64,000 nucleotides of DNA from Manduca sexta (Eukaryota; Arthropoda; Insecta; Lepidoptera; Sphingidae). The stretch is from positions 248,001 through 312,000 of the forward strand of contig NC_051117.1 in assembly GCF_014839805.1 (NCBI RefSeq), given 5' to 3'. Made by a program: the position numbers and the translations under genes. Position 1 is the first letter of the stretch; each line of letters begins with the position of its first letter. The notes beneath the pieces are model-generated. The model ran no database searches. It saw nothing but the letters and a program-made list of their open reading frames with translations, and had not been told where the DNA came from. Below, piece by piece: positions 32,427 through 43,195 of this stretch.

Positions 32427-32747
32427 TCATTTGGACACATGAGTACATTGACGCGGCACGTAGACGGGAGAAACAAAGCCGACAGCACCGTATATGGGGA
32501 AACGATAGTTTAGGACACTAATATAGGGAATTCCGGGCAATTTCGCTATAGGCTTATTGGTTGCTAATGTGACGGGGATGTTAGTTCCAGATTTACGACA
32601 ATAGATGTCGTTGATTTGTAAGGAAGGATTATTGAGCAGACCTTGGCACCCTATATTGGGGCACTTAGGAATCGATATATTACTTGGATTGTAGGTCGAA
32701 TGTTCCTTTATTGTGAGCCAAATTTTGCGGCCTTTGAAAACAGACAT
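32427..32747 (-). CDS. Uncharacterised 106-codon open frame (left copy)
   Basis: This is an uninterrupted ATG-to-stop frame with four cysteines and a Pro/Tyr-rich C-terminus (VLNYRFPIYGAVGFV). It differs from the inverted copy (51524-51844) by one residue that I can see (Ser/Phe near the end). It has no signal peptide, no recognised domain and no splice context. It may be a mobile-element remnant. Confidence 0.25.
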   Translation of the reverse strand: MSVFKGRKIWLTIKEHSTYNPSNISIPKCPNIGCQGLLNNPSLQINDIYCRKSGTNIPVTLATNKPIAKLPGIPYISVLNYRFPIYGAVGFVSPVYVPRQCTHVSK

Positions 32748-33099
32748 TGACCTGAATGGGAATCGTTTAGGCCTTTTGTTAGTCTAGCCGTAGAAGTTTA
32801 TGGGCGTATCAAAACGCTTATTATTTCAGATGTACTTTTAGGCTTCACTACGATTGCTTTATCGTACTCTTTTAATAACAATTAGCATATAAATAATGTA
32901 GCAAGAAATTTGATAAAAAATATTGATGATGCGAAGAATTGTTCTTTTGTAAAAGGTAAATCCAGGTGTGTTTGTGATCGTATTGCATTTTAATAGATCA
33001 AGTCTATTGCGATCTCCTGAGGCTTTTAAAATGCCATCAATCTTTATATTATAGTTTGTGGTAGGATATATTTTATATCCGCCCGGATAGCAACCACCG

Positions 33100-33300
33100 T
33101 ACACAACGTGTTAAAACCCGCCATAGTAGCCCACGTAAGTGTGTCGCAATCCGGGACCAGCCTGTGTACATCCGCTTCCAACAGGCCGGCATAATTGTAT
33201 CTACTGTCGAGGGCTAATCATCTCTCGTCAGCCGAGATTATATTAGACGCCACTCCATTTACCATCAGATGCAGTGATGCATGTGCAGTATGCAGTGTGT
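33100..33300 (-). mobile_element. Dispersed repeat B (copy at 50990-51175)
   Basis: GTACACAACGTGTTAAAACC, AACAGGCCGGCATAATTGT and ATTAGACGCCACTCC are in order. The extension ATATTTTATATCCGCCCGG on the 5' side matches 42510-42530. Confidence 0.75.
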
Positions 33301-33739
33301 ATCTCTGCCTACACCTTCAGATATAAAAGCGTGATATGTGGTTCCTTTATATTTATATTCTCCTGTCTGCATACATTAAATAACCGCTAAATAGGACCAG
33401 TGTCCTTCCTCAGATAAAAATACCATTCGAAATATTGAACCGCATTTGGTACACAGCACGTCCCAAAAAGAAGAAACATTTTAATTAACGCGCACACGCC
33501 GCACAATTTGCGACACCGCAAAAATTCAAAACACAAAACGCGGCTAAAATCAACAGTGCGACAATAATACAAAACAAAATAGTGGAAAGCGCAGTACGAA
33601 GAAAATTAAGTTCCATTGACGGCGCCGGGCAAACACAATCAATGGGGAAGGATGCCTTTGCACCGACGGCCCGCACCGAGACTTTTGGAGGAATGATTTA
33701 TCGCTTTACACGATGTACATGGCTGTTTTTGTGGATTTA

Positions 33740-33990
33740 TGCCTATAATTATATGAACATGGCCATATGCCGCAGAGATGATGGTAGGCGGTGTAGGGCA
33801 GTCTTGAATGGAGACCAAGAACTGGTCATAGAAACCGGGACAGGCCTTCAATGCGGTGGAAGACGACCTGGTCCATGTGGCGGGACGAAGCTGGATGAGG
33901 ACTGCCCTGGACAGAACATTCTGGAGTGCATTACAAGAGGCCTACACTCAGCATTGGGTGAACGTATAGGCTGAAGAAGAAGAAGATATT
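33740..33990 (-). mobile_element. Interspersed repeat G (copy at 50280-50530)
   Basis: On the minus strand it reads TTCTTCTTCAGCCTATACG, GTGTAGGCCTCTTGTAATGC, CATCCAGCTTCGTCCCGCC and GGCCTGTCCCGGTTTCTATG. It resembles a widespread animal non-LTR 3' segment. The apparent protein on the other strand is a shadow of this repeat. Confidence 0.6.
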
Positions 33991-34405
33991 ATATGAACAT
34001 GGTGTGGTAAGCGTGATATTAACAATAAGATTATCGGAAGTTTGGTGTTAAGCTCTGTAGTATAGTATTGGGCTCGTCAGAGACATTGGTTGTCTTATAA
34101 TGCCTTGTATATTTCCAAATTGTAACATTATTGATATTTCAACAATTAATGATGAAAGAACATAAAATTGTGTGATCACATATTATATTGAAATAATGTA
34201 AATGACACTAATGAAAAATATGTCCATTGAAACGAAAAATACATTGCAGCTAGAGACATTCACGTATTAAATAATCTGCAATTGCAAGCCAGCAATGAAA
34301 ACCGCGCATTATTTTCCATCACTCAGCAGAACGGTTAATAAAGTGTAGGTGGGAACAATGTGAGAAAATTTGAAGTGCCAATACTGACCGCTGGCACAAC
34401 AAACA

Positions 34406-34627
34406 TTATAAAACTTGACTGCGACCTACATATAATTGGAATAGGCACAGGTCTCTGTGTATTGTATGGCTTTTAATCAATTTATCTTCGTATGGATTAA
34501 CTTTGTAATATTGTTTAGTTTTAAAAGGCCGGTCCCGAGCACGACAGCGAAATGCAGGGACCCTGTTCTTTCTTGGTCTTCTTGATTTCTTGGTTGCACC
34601 TTCTCCTACTAGTGGCATAGCGTCCAT
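34406..34627 (-). CDS. Uncharacterised basic open frame (left copy)
   Basis: An ATG-initiated frame begins MDAMPLVGEGATKKSRR and is strongly Lys/Arg-rich, then continues KTKQYYKVNPYEDK. The inverted copy (49659-49844) agrees until a ~20-bp indel changes its C-terminus. Disagreement between copies and lack of context argue against a constrained gene. Confidence 0.2.
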   Translation of the reverse strand: MDAMPLVGEGATKKSRRPRKNRVPAFRCRARDRPFKTKQYYKVNPYEDKLIKSHTIHRDLCLFQLYVGRSQVL

Positions 34628-35057
34628 ACAATCCGATTCTTACCGGCCTCCCTTTTAGGTTTATTTTCGTTTGTCTTAGTTTTTCTGTTCGGTCGATATG
34701 TTAACTAAGGCATTTTTTTTGCCTCGGGTTACCTTTTATACATTTTCACTTTTCACCATTGCTGCCTACCTCTTCGGGGATAAAGGACACACGTCACGGG
34801 TGTTTTAAAAATATTGTGCGACTTTTGAATGTGTGAAGTTTATTGATTTGGATTAGTCCAGTGTAGTGGGAACCTTTCAAACAACTTATAGGAAACCAAT
34901 GTCCAACAGAGACACATTTTTTTGGAATCAAGCCTGGAGTTTTTAATAATATCTGTCAATTGCCATTTTATAGTTAGTTCGTTTTATTTTGAGACTAACA
35001 GCCGTTGTTGCTAGAATTTTTCTTCAAACATAATTTCTCCATTGCCTGGGTTTTTAA

Positions 35058-35234
35058 TCTATACTAATATTATAAAAAGAAAAAGTTCGTAGAGGTAAAT
35101 CTCTGGAACTACTGAACCGATTTCTATAATCCTTTCACTAATAGGTAGCTACATTACTCCTGTGGCTTTATCCAGAGAAAATATTTATCCCAGAAAAGCT
35201 TTTTCACGCGGCCAAAGCTGCTGGTAAAAGCTAG
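35058..35234 (+). mobile_element. Short Helitron (copy at 49035-49211, minus)
   Basis: Host A 35057 precedes TCTATACTAATATTATAAA. The 3' end is a decayed CGCGG...GCTG hairpin with GGTAAAAGCTAG at 35234. The following host base is C rather than T. Confidence 0.8.
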
Positions 35235-35782
35235 CCATCGGCAAAACTGAATTATGTTCAATCTTAAAAACAATTTGACGGGATCACATTACCGGTTAAA
35301 GAAATAGGACCGGGATATAAAAATCCGTCTCGCAAACATCGGGATGATCAAAATCAGCAAAAATTACTTGATAAATTATTATCACGGTGTCATAATAAAA
35401 ATATTAATGTTATGTTTATGGGGCATCATTGTTTTTATGGGCGTCTGGCCTTGAATACGTAATTTGACGTGAATGGGGTGGCTTTATTGCGGTATATATC
35501 ATTCAAAATACAACTTTAATCCAACGGTATATGGTATGTTTTGCTTAAACGGTTGGAGATGAGTGTGCATAACATTTGCGGATGTCGTATAGAGAAATAT
35601 ATGGGGTAAATATGTGTTTTATTTTTCAATAAGAACCCATAGTTGGGTTCATTTTGTTAAATGGCTGTTTGGGCGAACGAAAATATAATCTAATGTGTTT
35701 GTACGTAGAGTGTTATTTCTTATGTAAAAGTTTCTAGTGCCAGGATTAATGCTTTGTATATATTGAAATGGAACTATTTTTC

Positions 35783-36060
35783 GAATTTTATCGCGGCTTT
35801 TTATACTTTATAATTTTCTGCCCACTTTTGAGGACTTCGTAGCCTTCATGATCGGGGGCTGGGGGGGTCTGTGGTGATGGTCGTCTGAAAAGTCTAACAA
35901 TATCTACCTACATTTTACAACTAAACATTTTTATTTTTTTGTTGACGCACCGATCTGTGCATAAGTGATCACAGTGTCTTGTAGCCGGTCTTTTGGGTTC
36001 CGATTTAATGAAATGAAGAACAGGTTCCAAGGATTGTGCAAGTTTCTAATCTTCACTGGA
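35783..36060. mobile_element. Family F repeat (copy at 48240-48500)
   Basis: TTTATCGCGGCTTTTTATAC, AGGACTTCGTAGCCTTCATG, ATATCTACCTACATTTTAC and TAGCCGGTCTTTTGGGTTCC parallel the landmarks at 20440-20960 in reverse. Confidence 0.6.
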
Positions 36061-36392
36061 TTTTCTTATACGTGCTCGACCAAGAGAACTGATTACACCT
36101 GATGTTAAGTGATGTAGGGTCCAGACACTATCTATCCAGGTTGATACATATCCACCTCCAAACCAAATTTAATGTTCTGTTCTAGTTTAAAGAACATGTA
36201 GCCATAGTAGCATAATAATTATTGCTTACATGCTATGAGGTTCTCATGATATTGCTTTTCATGGACAGTCGTGTTGGTAGCGATCGTAGGCAACGCAGTA
36301 TCATAAGAAAACGGTGATGCTTTTGAATTAATTAAACCGGTTCAGTTTAAAACTCTTCGATGGTTGAGTACTGAATTATTTCTGAGTTTTAC

Positions 36393-36432
36393 CTTAGATG
36401 AGTACAGTTCCGTGCGCATTGATAAATCTTAC
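36393..36432 (-). other. Possible recursive splice site or 40-nt microexon (left copy)
   Basis: On minus, a long pyrimidine tract and TTTCTTTGCAG are followed at once by GTAAGATTT, juxtaposing acceptor and donor as in a recursive splice (ratchet) site. A second donor-like CTAAG|GTAAAA lies 40 nt on, so a 40-nt exon is the alternative. The core is identical in the inverted copy at 47841-47880. Confidence 0.45.
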
Positions 36433-37664
36433 CTGCAAAGAAAAAACATTAGAAAAAAATATAAAAAACAGCAGCTAAACCACCACAATCAAAAAATATA
36501 ATTGTTAAAAAAAACATTTTATAATACAACCTATTAAATCATTGCAGTTTTTTTTCTTTTTCTTTTATGCGTTCCAAATTCAAAAACAACACTAAAGAAA
36601 ATCGTTTACACTCATCGATTATCGAATACAGTTCTAGTTTGTGAATAAAAATACGAGCTTTGTTTTATCGTGTTCCGATAGTCTCGTAAACCTTGTCGAT
36701 TTGAAAACTTAACTTTACTGTTTACTGTCTGTCTTCGTTCGGAAATACACGGATAGTAAACTGGATATAATTAAGGAAACTGATAAACGAATGAAACAAA
36801 AGTAGTAAAATCGATTGATAGTGCGGACGGATCGAAAAAGACTTTATAAAACTTCTGAATAGCAGACATGACCAGAAAACATGGAGTAGATTTATTGGAA
36901 AATTAATTAAAAAAAAGTGTACATGAAATATTTGCGCTTTGTTTTTTGGCGAAATTTCTAAGGCATTCGAGAATGGCGAAGGATGAAATATTTTCGAAAG
37001 GAAAACAGACTCAACAGCATAGGTATTACTAATATGCGTAATTAGATTTTATGTCAATTACGACCCTTCGCTACTGGTATTAGACAAGTATATTATCAAT
37101 TGAATTTGTGTTTGGTAGAAATTGCATTGTGTACATGGTTTGCGGTACAAAAACCGACCATAGTGGCTTGTTCTAAGGAGTCTCTATATCACATATGTAC
37201 AGTCAGCCACGAAAGTAACAAATTTAGAACTTCAAATTGTCAATACCCAAGTTTAATTGAAACTTTTTTCCATGTGTGAAGTGAAATAACTCTTTTCTAT
37301 TTAATATTTGCGTAGAAAAATTAAGAACACAAAAGTGTACAGATGATTTGAAATTTTAAATTTGTTCAACTACCTATGTGGGTAAATATACGCCATACGT
37401 CTAGATAGATCCTTGAGATATACTTATTATAGTCATTCTACCATAAAAAAAACATCATTCTACGAACGCCCTTATTAATTTAACCCTCACATTCAAGCGT
37501 GCACCTATTCTCACCAAAATCTTTTTTCTGCGAGATCTGAACGTTGAAACTCGAAGCATCGCGTGCTTACTTGATACATGATCCCGCGCCACAATAAATA
37601 CATTCCACACGCACTGTTATTTATACACAGGTTTCTTAATATATTGTAACGCGTACGTTAAATT

Positions 37665-37752
37665 ATGTCCGTCGTTAAGATTTACCGATTAACTCTCGGA
37701 GACGCGTTGGTTGGATCAGGAAGTGACGCATTACCTCGCGAGCAGGTTTAAG
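37665..37752 (+). pseudogene. Candidate first coding exon, frameshifted in this copy
   Basis: ATG begins MSVVKIYRL..GDALVGSGSDA, then a 2-nt net deletion relative to the other copy (46510-46599) brings in a TAA just before the AAG|GTGAGT donor. In the other copy 30 codons are open to the donor. Whether this is an exon at all is uncertain. Confidence 0.3.
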
Positions 37753-37944
37753 GTGAGTTGTGGTCTAAAATGTTATTTATTCAAATGCGTAGGTATTCAA
37801 GTTTAGTTAGGTGAGTTGGTTAAAATATATTTATTAAATTATATGATTTTGAAATTCATATTTTACATTTCTCGTATTAATAGACGTTTGCCATACTAAG
37901 TAAAGAGTAAATGCATATGTAAGTTATTATTATTCATACATACA

Positions 37945-38156
37945 CCCTTATTCATAGACGTTTGTCATCTAAGGACGGAGTAAAGCTGTGATAAGTCTGT
38001 TTCTCAGTGCTGACGGCATGGCAGCCTTTGCAGTGCGTAGACATAGGGCCGTTGTGATTGGCTAATATTGAGATACAATAATATTGCACTAAGAAACAGA
38101 CTTGTTATCACAGCTTTACTCCGTCCTTAGATGAAAAATGTCTATGAATACGGGGG
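37945..38156. mobile_element. MITE with ~60-bp terminal inverted repeats (copy at 46236-46449)
   Basis: CCCTTATTCATAGACGTTTG and TCTAAGGACGGAGTAAAGC...TGTGATAA face their reverse complements at the other end. The interior includes GGGCCGTTGTGATTGGC. It is non-coding and the superfamily is undetermined. Confidence 0.8.
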
Positions 38157-39049
38157 TTAGACTTTAGATAAGAGTTTGCCATTTTTTTTTTCTCATAGAC
38201 CACTTCGATTTTTTTTCCGATTCCGGAGAAGTCACTGTAGCTATATTTCTACCATATTCTCCAGAATATGCAAGTTATAACATGTAACAGTCACTGAGCC
38301 TCTCTAAATTTTATCTGCCCACATTAATAAATAAAATTTCGTTTGCATTTCAGTTCTTTACTATCAAAACCAAATACATCTTCGTGGAACCCCGGTTACG
38401 AATCGTGAACCCTAATTTTGTGGTCACGCCGACGCATGCCCCTGGGTGTCCACCTGGACAACTTTGGGGATCAATGCTTAAGATTATATTTTGAAATGTT
38501 AGTGTCTTGACTAAGTCCTGTAAGCTTTCTTTTAAAAAATAACGGTATGTTAATTGATAAATATGACAGTCACTCTGTCTGTTACATTTTTAAGCATTAG
38601 ATCGATTTGTTTTTTCTTTTCGAAGTATGTTTGACCTCCTGGAACCTAGGCTTTTATTTTTAATGTTTGACAAAACCAAACAGAAGCCGAAAGAAACTGC
38701 TAATACTAATTACGATTATAGAAACATTGTTCAGTCTTTTTTTATTGGTATTAATTTATTTATAAATATAACAAAGCTTTGAAATACACTAAAAGGTTTA
38801 AGTGCAAGAACTACATATTTTGTCTATTATTAGAACATTTTTCAGCTCTTATCTTCACATACAAAATCTACTGTTATGATAAAAATATTTTTGTGTAGGC
38901 ATTTGTGACGTGGTCTCCACTTTTTGTTATAAAAATATCCAGCGTATCGAATTGATGCAGTTGGTCATTGACACTCGTATCGGTAGGATGGTGATATCTT
39001 TGTGAAAATATTTCTGTTCAATAGGTGGTAGATATGTATATAATATAAT

Positions 39050-39365
39050 AATAATGATATCAGTTCTTATATACTATCCCACTTCCAGGCACGGACCTCC
39101 TGTACTACTGAGAGGGATTAGGTCTTAGTCAACCACGCTGGCCTAGTGCGGATTGGTAGACTTCACACGTGTTCAACATTCCTTTAGAGAAATTTTCAGG
39201 TATGCATATTTGCTCACGATGTTTTCCTTCACCGTTAAAGCAAGCGATAATTCACAAATACACACATAATTTCAGAAAAGTCAGAGGTGTGTTCCCTTGG
39301 TATTTGATCCTACAGACATTCGTCTAGGCAGTCCGTTCTCCTCCTTACTACGCTATCGCCGCTTA
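39050..39365 (-). mobile_element. tRNA-derived SINE (copy at 45026-45345, plus)
   Basis: Reverse landmarks are GATATCAGTTCTTATATAC, CAGGCACGGACCTCC, GAGAGGGATTAGGTC and CTACGCTATCGCCGC. Confidence 0.88.
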
Positions 39366-39692
39366 GTTGTTTTTATTGCAATCAAAATCGCTTCAGTTAC
39401 TAGCACTACATATAGTTTGAAACATCGCCTATCGTACTTATGACGTCACACCCCATATTCCAAAGTGGTCTAATTACATAAAACAATAACTTCCGAGCGA
39501 ACTCCTTAACCCATAACCATAACACGGTATCCAAAGATTGACCAGCGCGCTGGAAAATTAAACGGCAGCTGAATGTTGAAAGATGTCGTGATATAGAACC
39601 GGCCGGTCATTGGGCTGGAGTTTAGGGTGCGTGGGAGATTAGGTCAAACCCTTTTTCAAATACGAGTGAATGAGTCCTAGTCGAAGTACGGC

Positions 39693-40192
39693 NNNNNNNN
39701 NNNNNNNNNNNNNNNNNNNNNNNNNNNNNNNNNNNNNNNNNNNNNNNNNNNNNNNNNNNNNNNNNNNNNNNNNNNNNNNNNNNNNNNNNNNNNNNNNNNN
39801 NNNNNNNNNNNNNNNNNNNNNNNNNNNNNNNNNNNNNNNNNNNNNNNNNNNNNNNNNNNNNNNNNNNNNNNNNNNNNNNNNNNNNNNNNNNNNNNNNNNN
39901 NNNNNNNNNNNNNNNNNNNNNNNNNNNNNNNNNNNNNNNNNNNNNNNNNNNNNNNNNNNNNNNNNNNNNNNNNNNNNNNNNNNNNNNNNNNNNNNNNNNN
40001 NNNNNNNNNNNNNNNNNNNNNNNNNNNNNNNNNNNNNNNNNNNNNNNNNNNNNNNNNNNNNNNNNNNNNNNNNNNNNNNNNNNNNNNNNNNNNNNNNNNN
40101 NNNNNNNNNNNNNNNNNNNNNNNNNNNNNNNNNNNNNNNNNNNNNNNNNNNNNNNNNNNNNNNNNNNNNNNNNNNNNNNNNNNNNNNNNNNN
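39693..40192. other. Assembly gap, 500 N
   Basis: A fixed-length placeholder. The preceding block 19693-39692 is exactly 20000 bp long. Confidence 0.98.
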
Positions 40193-40224
40193 TCGAACAG
40201 ATACGACTTGATAATCGTGTTCCT

Positions 40225-40391
40225 AACAGCTGTTTTCAATAAACGACCCCAATCACAATCTTCAATCTGATTTCGAGAAGGAACCAATCAAAAGTAACTC
40301 TTTTGTAAGCATGTTAAAAATACTTTGTTCTGATTGGTCAATTTTTGAGATAGAAAGAAGCGATTTGGATCGTTTATTGAAAACAGCCGTA
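40225..40391. mobile_element. Fold-back MITE
   Basis: ACAGCTGTTTTCAATAAACG at the left pairs with CGTTTATTGAAAACAGCCGT at the right, and both ends carry a CCAATCA/TGATTGG pair internally. Partial relatives lie at ~14088-14190 and 43200-43262. Confidence 0.75.
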
Positions 40392-40929
40392 AAGCGATTG
40401 ACTTCTGTCAGTCTTGCTTGATCGTTGCGTCCGTCACCGGCTGCGTCAATAATATCTGTTTTTGTCTACTTTGGTTTTATATTACGTGTTTAGGTTATTC
40501 GATATCGTCACGACTTCAGACCGATCTTTTAGTTGAAGCGTTGGCTTTCAAACTACAGTCGTGTATAGATGTTTCGGTGATGATTTAAGATATCGTGTCC
40601 GATCTCTGTACAGTCGTGGCTGCTTAGATGATGCTCGGACGTATAATCTAGTAGAAACGAAGCCATATTACGGACCAAGGCCAGCGACATCTTGTTATTA
40701 GTAATGACTAGTGGCGAGACGTCAAATTTTCCGAAAAGGAACATAATCTAGGTACTAATATGCATAAATACAGTATGCAAATCGATCTAATGATTCGATT
40801 TTAAATAAATTACGTAAGGGAAGCCGGCAGGAATCGGATCATATGGATCTTCGCCACTGGTAATGACACTGCCTCGACATTAGAAATGACGACACGTGGA
40901 CACGATCCGCAGTAACTATTTAGATGTCA

Positions 40930-41090
40930 TTTCGACAGCGACAATGGACAAACGCACTTACAGTAAAAATATTAGCATACAGTCGCTGGCTGTCGGCTGT
41001 CGCCGGCGGGCCCGTGTCGGAATGGAATATTAATTGAACGGCCGCGTGCCCCCGTGCGCGTTCTGTGCGCGGTTTGACTGTCACGATTTT
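40930..41090. promoter_or_regulatory. CpG-rich cluster, candidate promoter or exon
   Basis: GGCTGTCGCCGGCGGGCCCG and GAACGGCCGCGTGCCCCCG stand out from the AT-rich surroundings. On the minus strand a GTAAGTGCG donor-like site lies at ~40960. No protein family is recognised. Confidence 0.3.
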
Positions 41091-41124
41091 AAATATACGT
41101 TTCATTTGTTAATATGTGTAATTA

Positions 41125-42323
41125 GTCCATTGAAATGTTACATTTTTTAGGCCTTACCTTGCGATTTTTAGAGGACGCAATTTTATTTTTTTGAAGTGTA
41201 GGGGGTCAGTCTAAAGCTAAAACTAAGTTTGTGGGGTCGCCACCCTTGTCCCACGGCCGCCATCTTGAAAATAGGGGTTGAAATGGTTTTTACGATGTAT
41301 CTCTTAAACTATTTATCTGACAAAAAAAAATTATAAACATTTTTTGTTGCAAATTAAATTCTCTACAACTTTGGTCTAGTAACGTTTGTCATAGAACTAT
41401 AAATAAAAAAGTTATGAGCGAAAATGTTAAGAAATTCAATGTTAAGCAATGTCCATTGCAACGTCATCAGAACGTGTGTTTATAAGGTTCATAATACTTT
41501 TTGTACTCTCATTAATACCCAAATACCCAAGGGACCATTAGGGAACAAAAGAACATCTGCCTGATATTATTATTATTATTTCTAACCTCTCTTATTGTAA
41601 GAATAGCTGATAATATTGTGTTGAAGTTGTCGTTCAACTTATATCTTTTAGTTGTGCTACATATTTCTGTACGTGCGGATGTATTTTATTCTGTTTTTAA
41701 TTGTGAAGACGATTTTGAATGATTTTAGACACGATTTTAACTTTAGTGAAAACTACTTTTTTTTAGCATTTTGACTTTTATAATACTTTTAAAAGTCAAA
41801 ATGCTAATAAATAACTTCTACTTAATACAACTTCAACACAATATTATCAGCTATTCTTACAATAAGAGAGGTTAGAAATAATAATAATAATAGCAGGCAG
41901 ATGTTCTTTTGTTCCCTAATAGTCCCTTGGGTATTTGGGTATTAATGAGAGTACAAAATAAGTATTACGAACTATATAAACACACGTTCTGATGACGTTG
42001 CAATGGACATTGCTTAACATTGAATTTCTTAACATTTTCGCTTATAACTTTTTTATTTATAGTTCTACGACAAAAGTTACAAGACCAAAGTTGTAGAGAA
42101 TTTAATTTGCAACAAAAATGTTTATACATTTTTTGTCAGATAAATAGTTTAAGAGATACATCGTAAAACCATTTCAACCCTTATTTTCAAGATGGCGGCC
42201 GTGGGACAAGGGTGGCGACCCCACAAACTTGGTTTTAGCTTTAGACTGACCCCCCCTACACTTCAAAAAAATAAAATTGCGTCCTCTAAAAAACGCAACC
42301 CCAAATGTAACTTTTCAATGGAC
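41125..42323. mobile_element. Large fold-back element with TA target duplication
   Basis: GTCCATTGAAATGTTACA at 41125 faces TGTAACTTTTCAATGGAC ending 42323, each flanked by TA. The arms match over several hundred bases (for example CAAGATGGCGGCCG, TCTAACCTCTCTTATTG). The central loop is asymmetric: an extra ~113 nt on the left side and its own hairpin at 41765-41805. TA flanks suggest the Tc1/mariner-type group; no transposase is present. Confidence 0.85.
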
Positions 42324-42420
42324 TAAATCCTATATTGCTAATTTCAAATCTCCTGTGTGAGACGTGCCACCATAATGATTGTATTGTATGTAAAAACTTA
42401 CTGCATTAACGTATAAAATA

Positions 42421-42500
42421 TCAGGCCTTTTGCTGTCCTACTGTTGGGCACGGACCTGCTCAGAGAGAGTCTAGGCCATAGTTCTAATATTTGTTGGCGG
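42421..42500 (-). mobile_element. SINE tail fragment
   Basis: TATCAGGCCTTTTGCTGTCC, TGTTGGGCACGGACC and GTCTAGGCCATAG form a short reverse-oriented tail. Confidence 0.6.
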
Positions 42501-42504
42501 TAGG

Positions 42505-42740
42505 ATATATTTTATATTCGGCTGAATAGCGCCCATCATACACAAGGTGTTAAAACCTATAATGGCCCACGTAAGTGTGTCGCGTTCCTGGATCAGCCTG
42601 TGTACATCCGGTTCCAACAGGCCGGCATAATTGTGTCGACTGCTGAGGGGTAATCATACCTCGTCAGTCGACATTCTTTTGGACCCACTTCAATTACCAT
42701 CAGTTGTAGTGAGGTCACTTTGCAGTGCTCGGGTAATTGG
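42505..42740 (-). mobile_element. Dispersed repeat B
   Basis: GGATATATTTTATATTCGGC, CACAAGGTGTTAAAACC, CCAACAGGCCGGCATAATTG and GTCGACTGCTGAGGGG, a fairly complete copy. Confidence 0.75.
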
Positions 42741-43049
42741 AAATTCTTATTAGCAATTCTCAGGTAGGTTTCCTAATGTCTTTCCTTCACCGTTAAAGTG
42801 AACACTCCCTCGCCTCATAAGATGATAATAAAGCCTCTGTTAAAAATTCACGAGCGAAACTTTTCAAAGTGCGCCCTTAATTAACTACTTCGGCGGAACT
42901 TTCTTCGGCTGTCGCGTTGAGTCGATTTGTTTTCCCCTTAAAGCTTTATTAGCGAGAAATACTGAAGTGGGTCTGGATTGAATAATGTTTGGTTGATGAG
43001 ATTTTTGGATTGTCTGACGAAAAAAAATATTTTCTTGCAATCTTTTTTA

Positions 43050-43195
43050 TACAACCTCGGCAGAGTGAACCGACTGCACCTGATGGTAAGTGGAGTGGGG
43101 TTTAATAGAATGTCGATTGACGAGAGATGATTAGTCCTCGACAGTCGACACAATTATGCCGGCCTGTTGGAAGCGGATATACACAGGCTGCTACC
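43050..43195 (+). mobile_element. Dispersed repeat B, opposite orientation
   Basis: CCGACTGCACCTGATGGTAA, GACGAGAGATGATTAGTCC and ATGCCGGCCTGTTGGAAGC lie in the canonical direction. Confidence 0.75.

Larger units (their letters stand above)
26261..39692 (+). repeat. Left arm of a 13-kb inverted duplication (probably haplotype artefact)
   Basis: The sequence is the near-identical reverse complement of 44694-57832. Coordinate sums of matching points stay near 84260-84390. The inner edge is the gap at 39693. Differences include substitutions, homopolymer-length changes and whole-element indels. Confidence 0.95.

Noticed and set aside
33582..33974. 130-codon frame (179 codons in the inverted copy at 50297-50836)
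   Set aside because: Its C-terminal half is the antisense of interspersed repeat G, and a CAA/TAA difference breaks it in the left copy.
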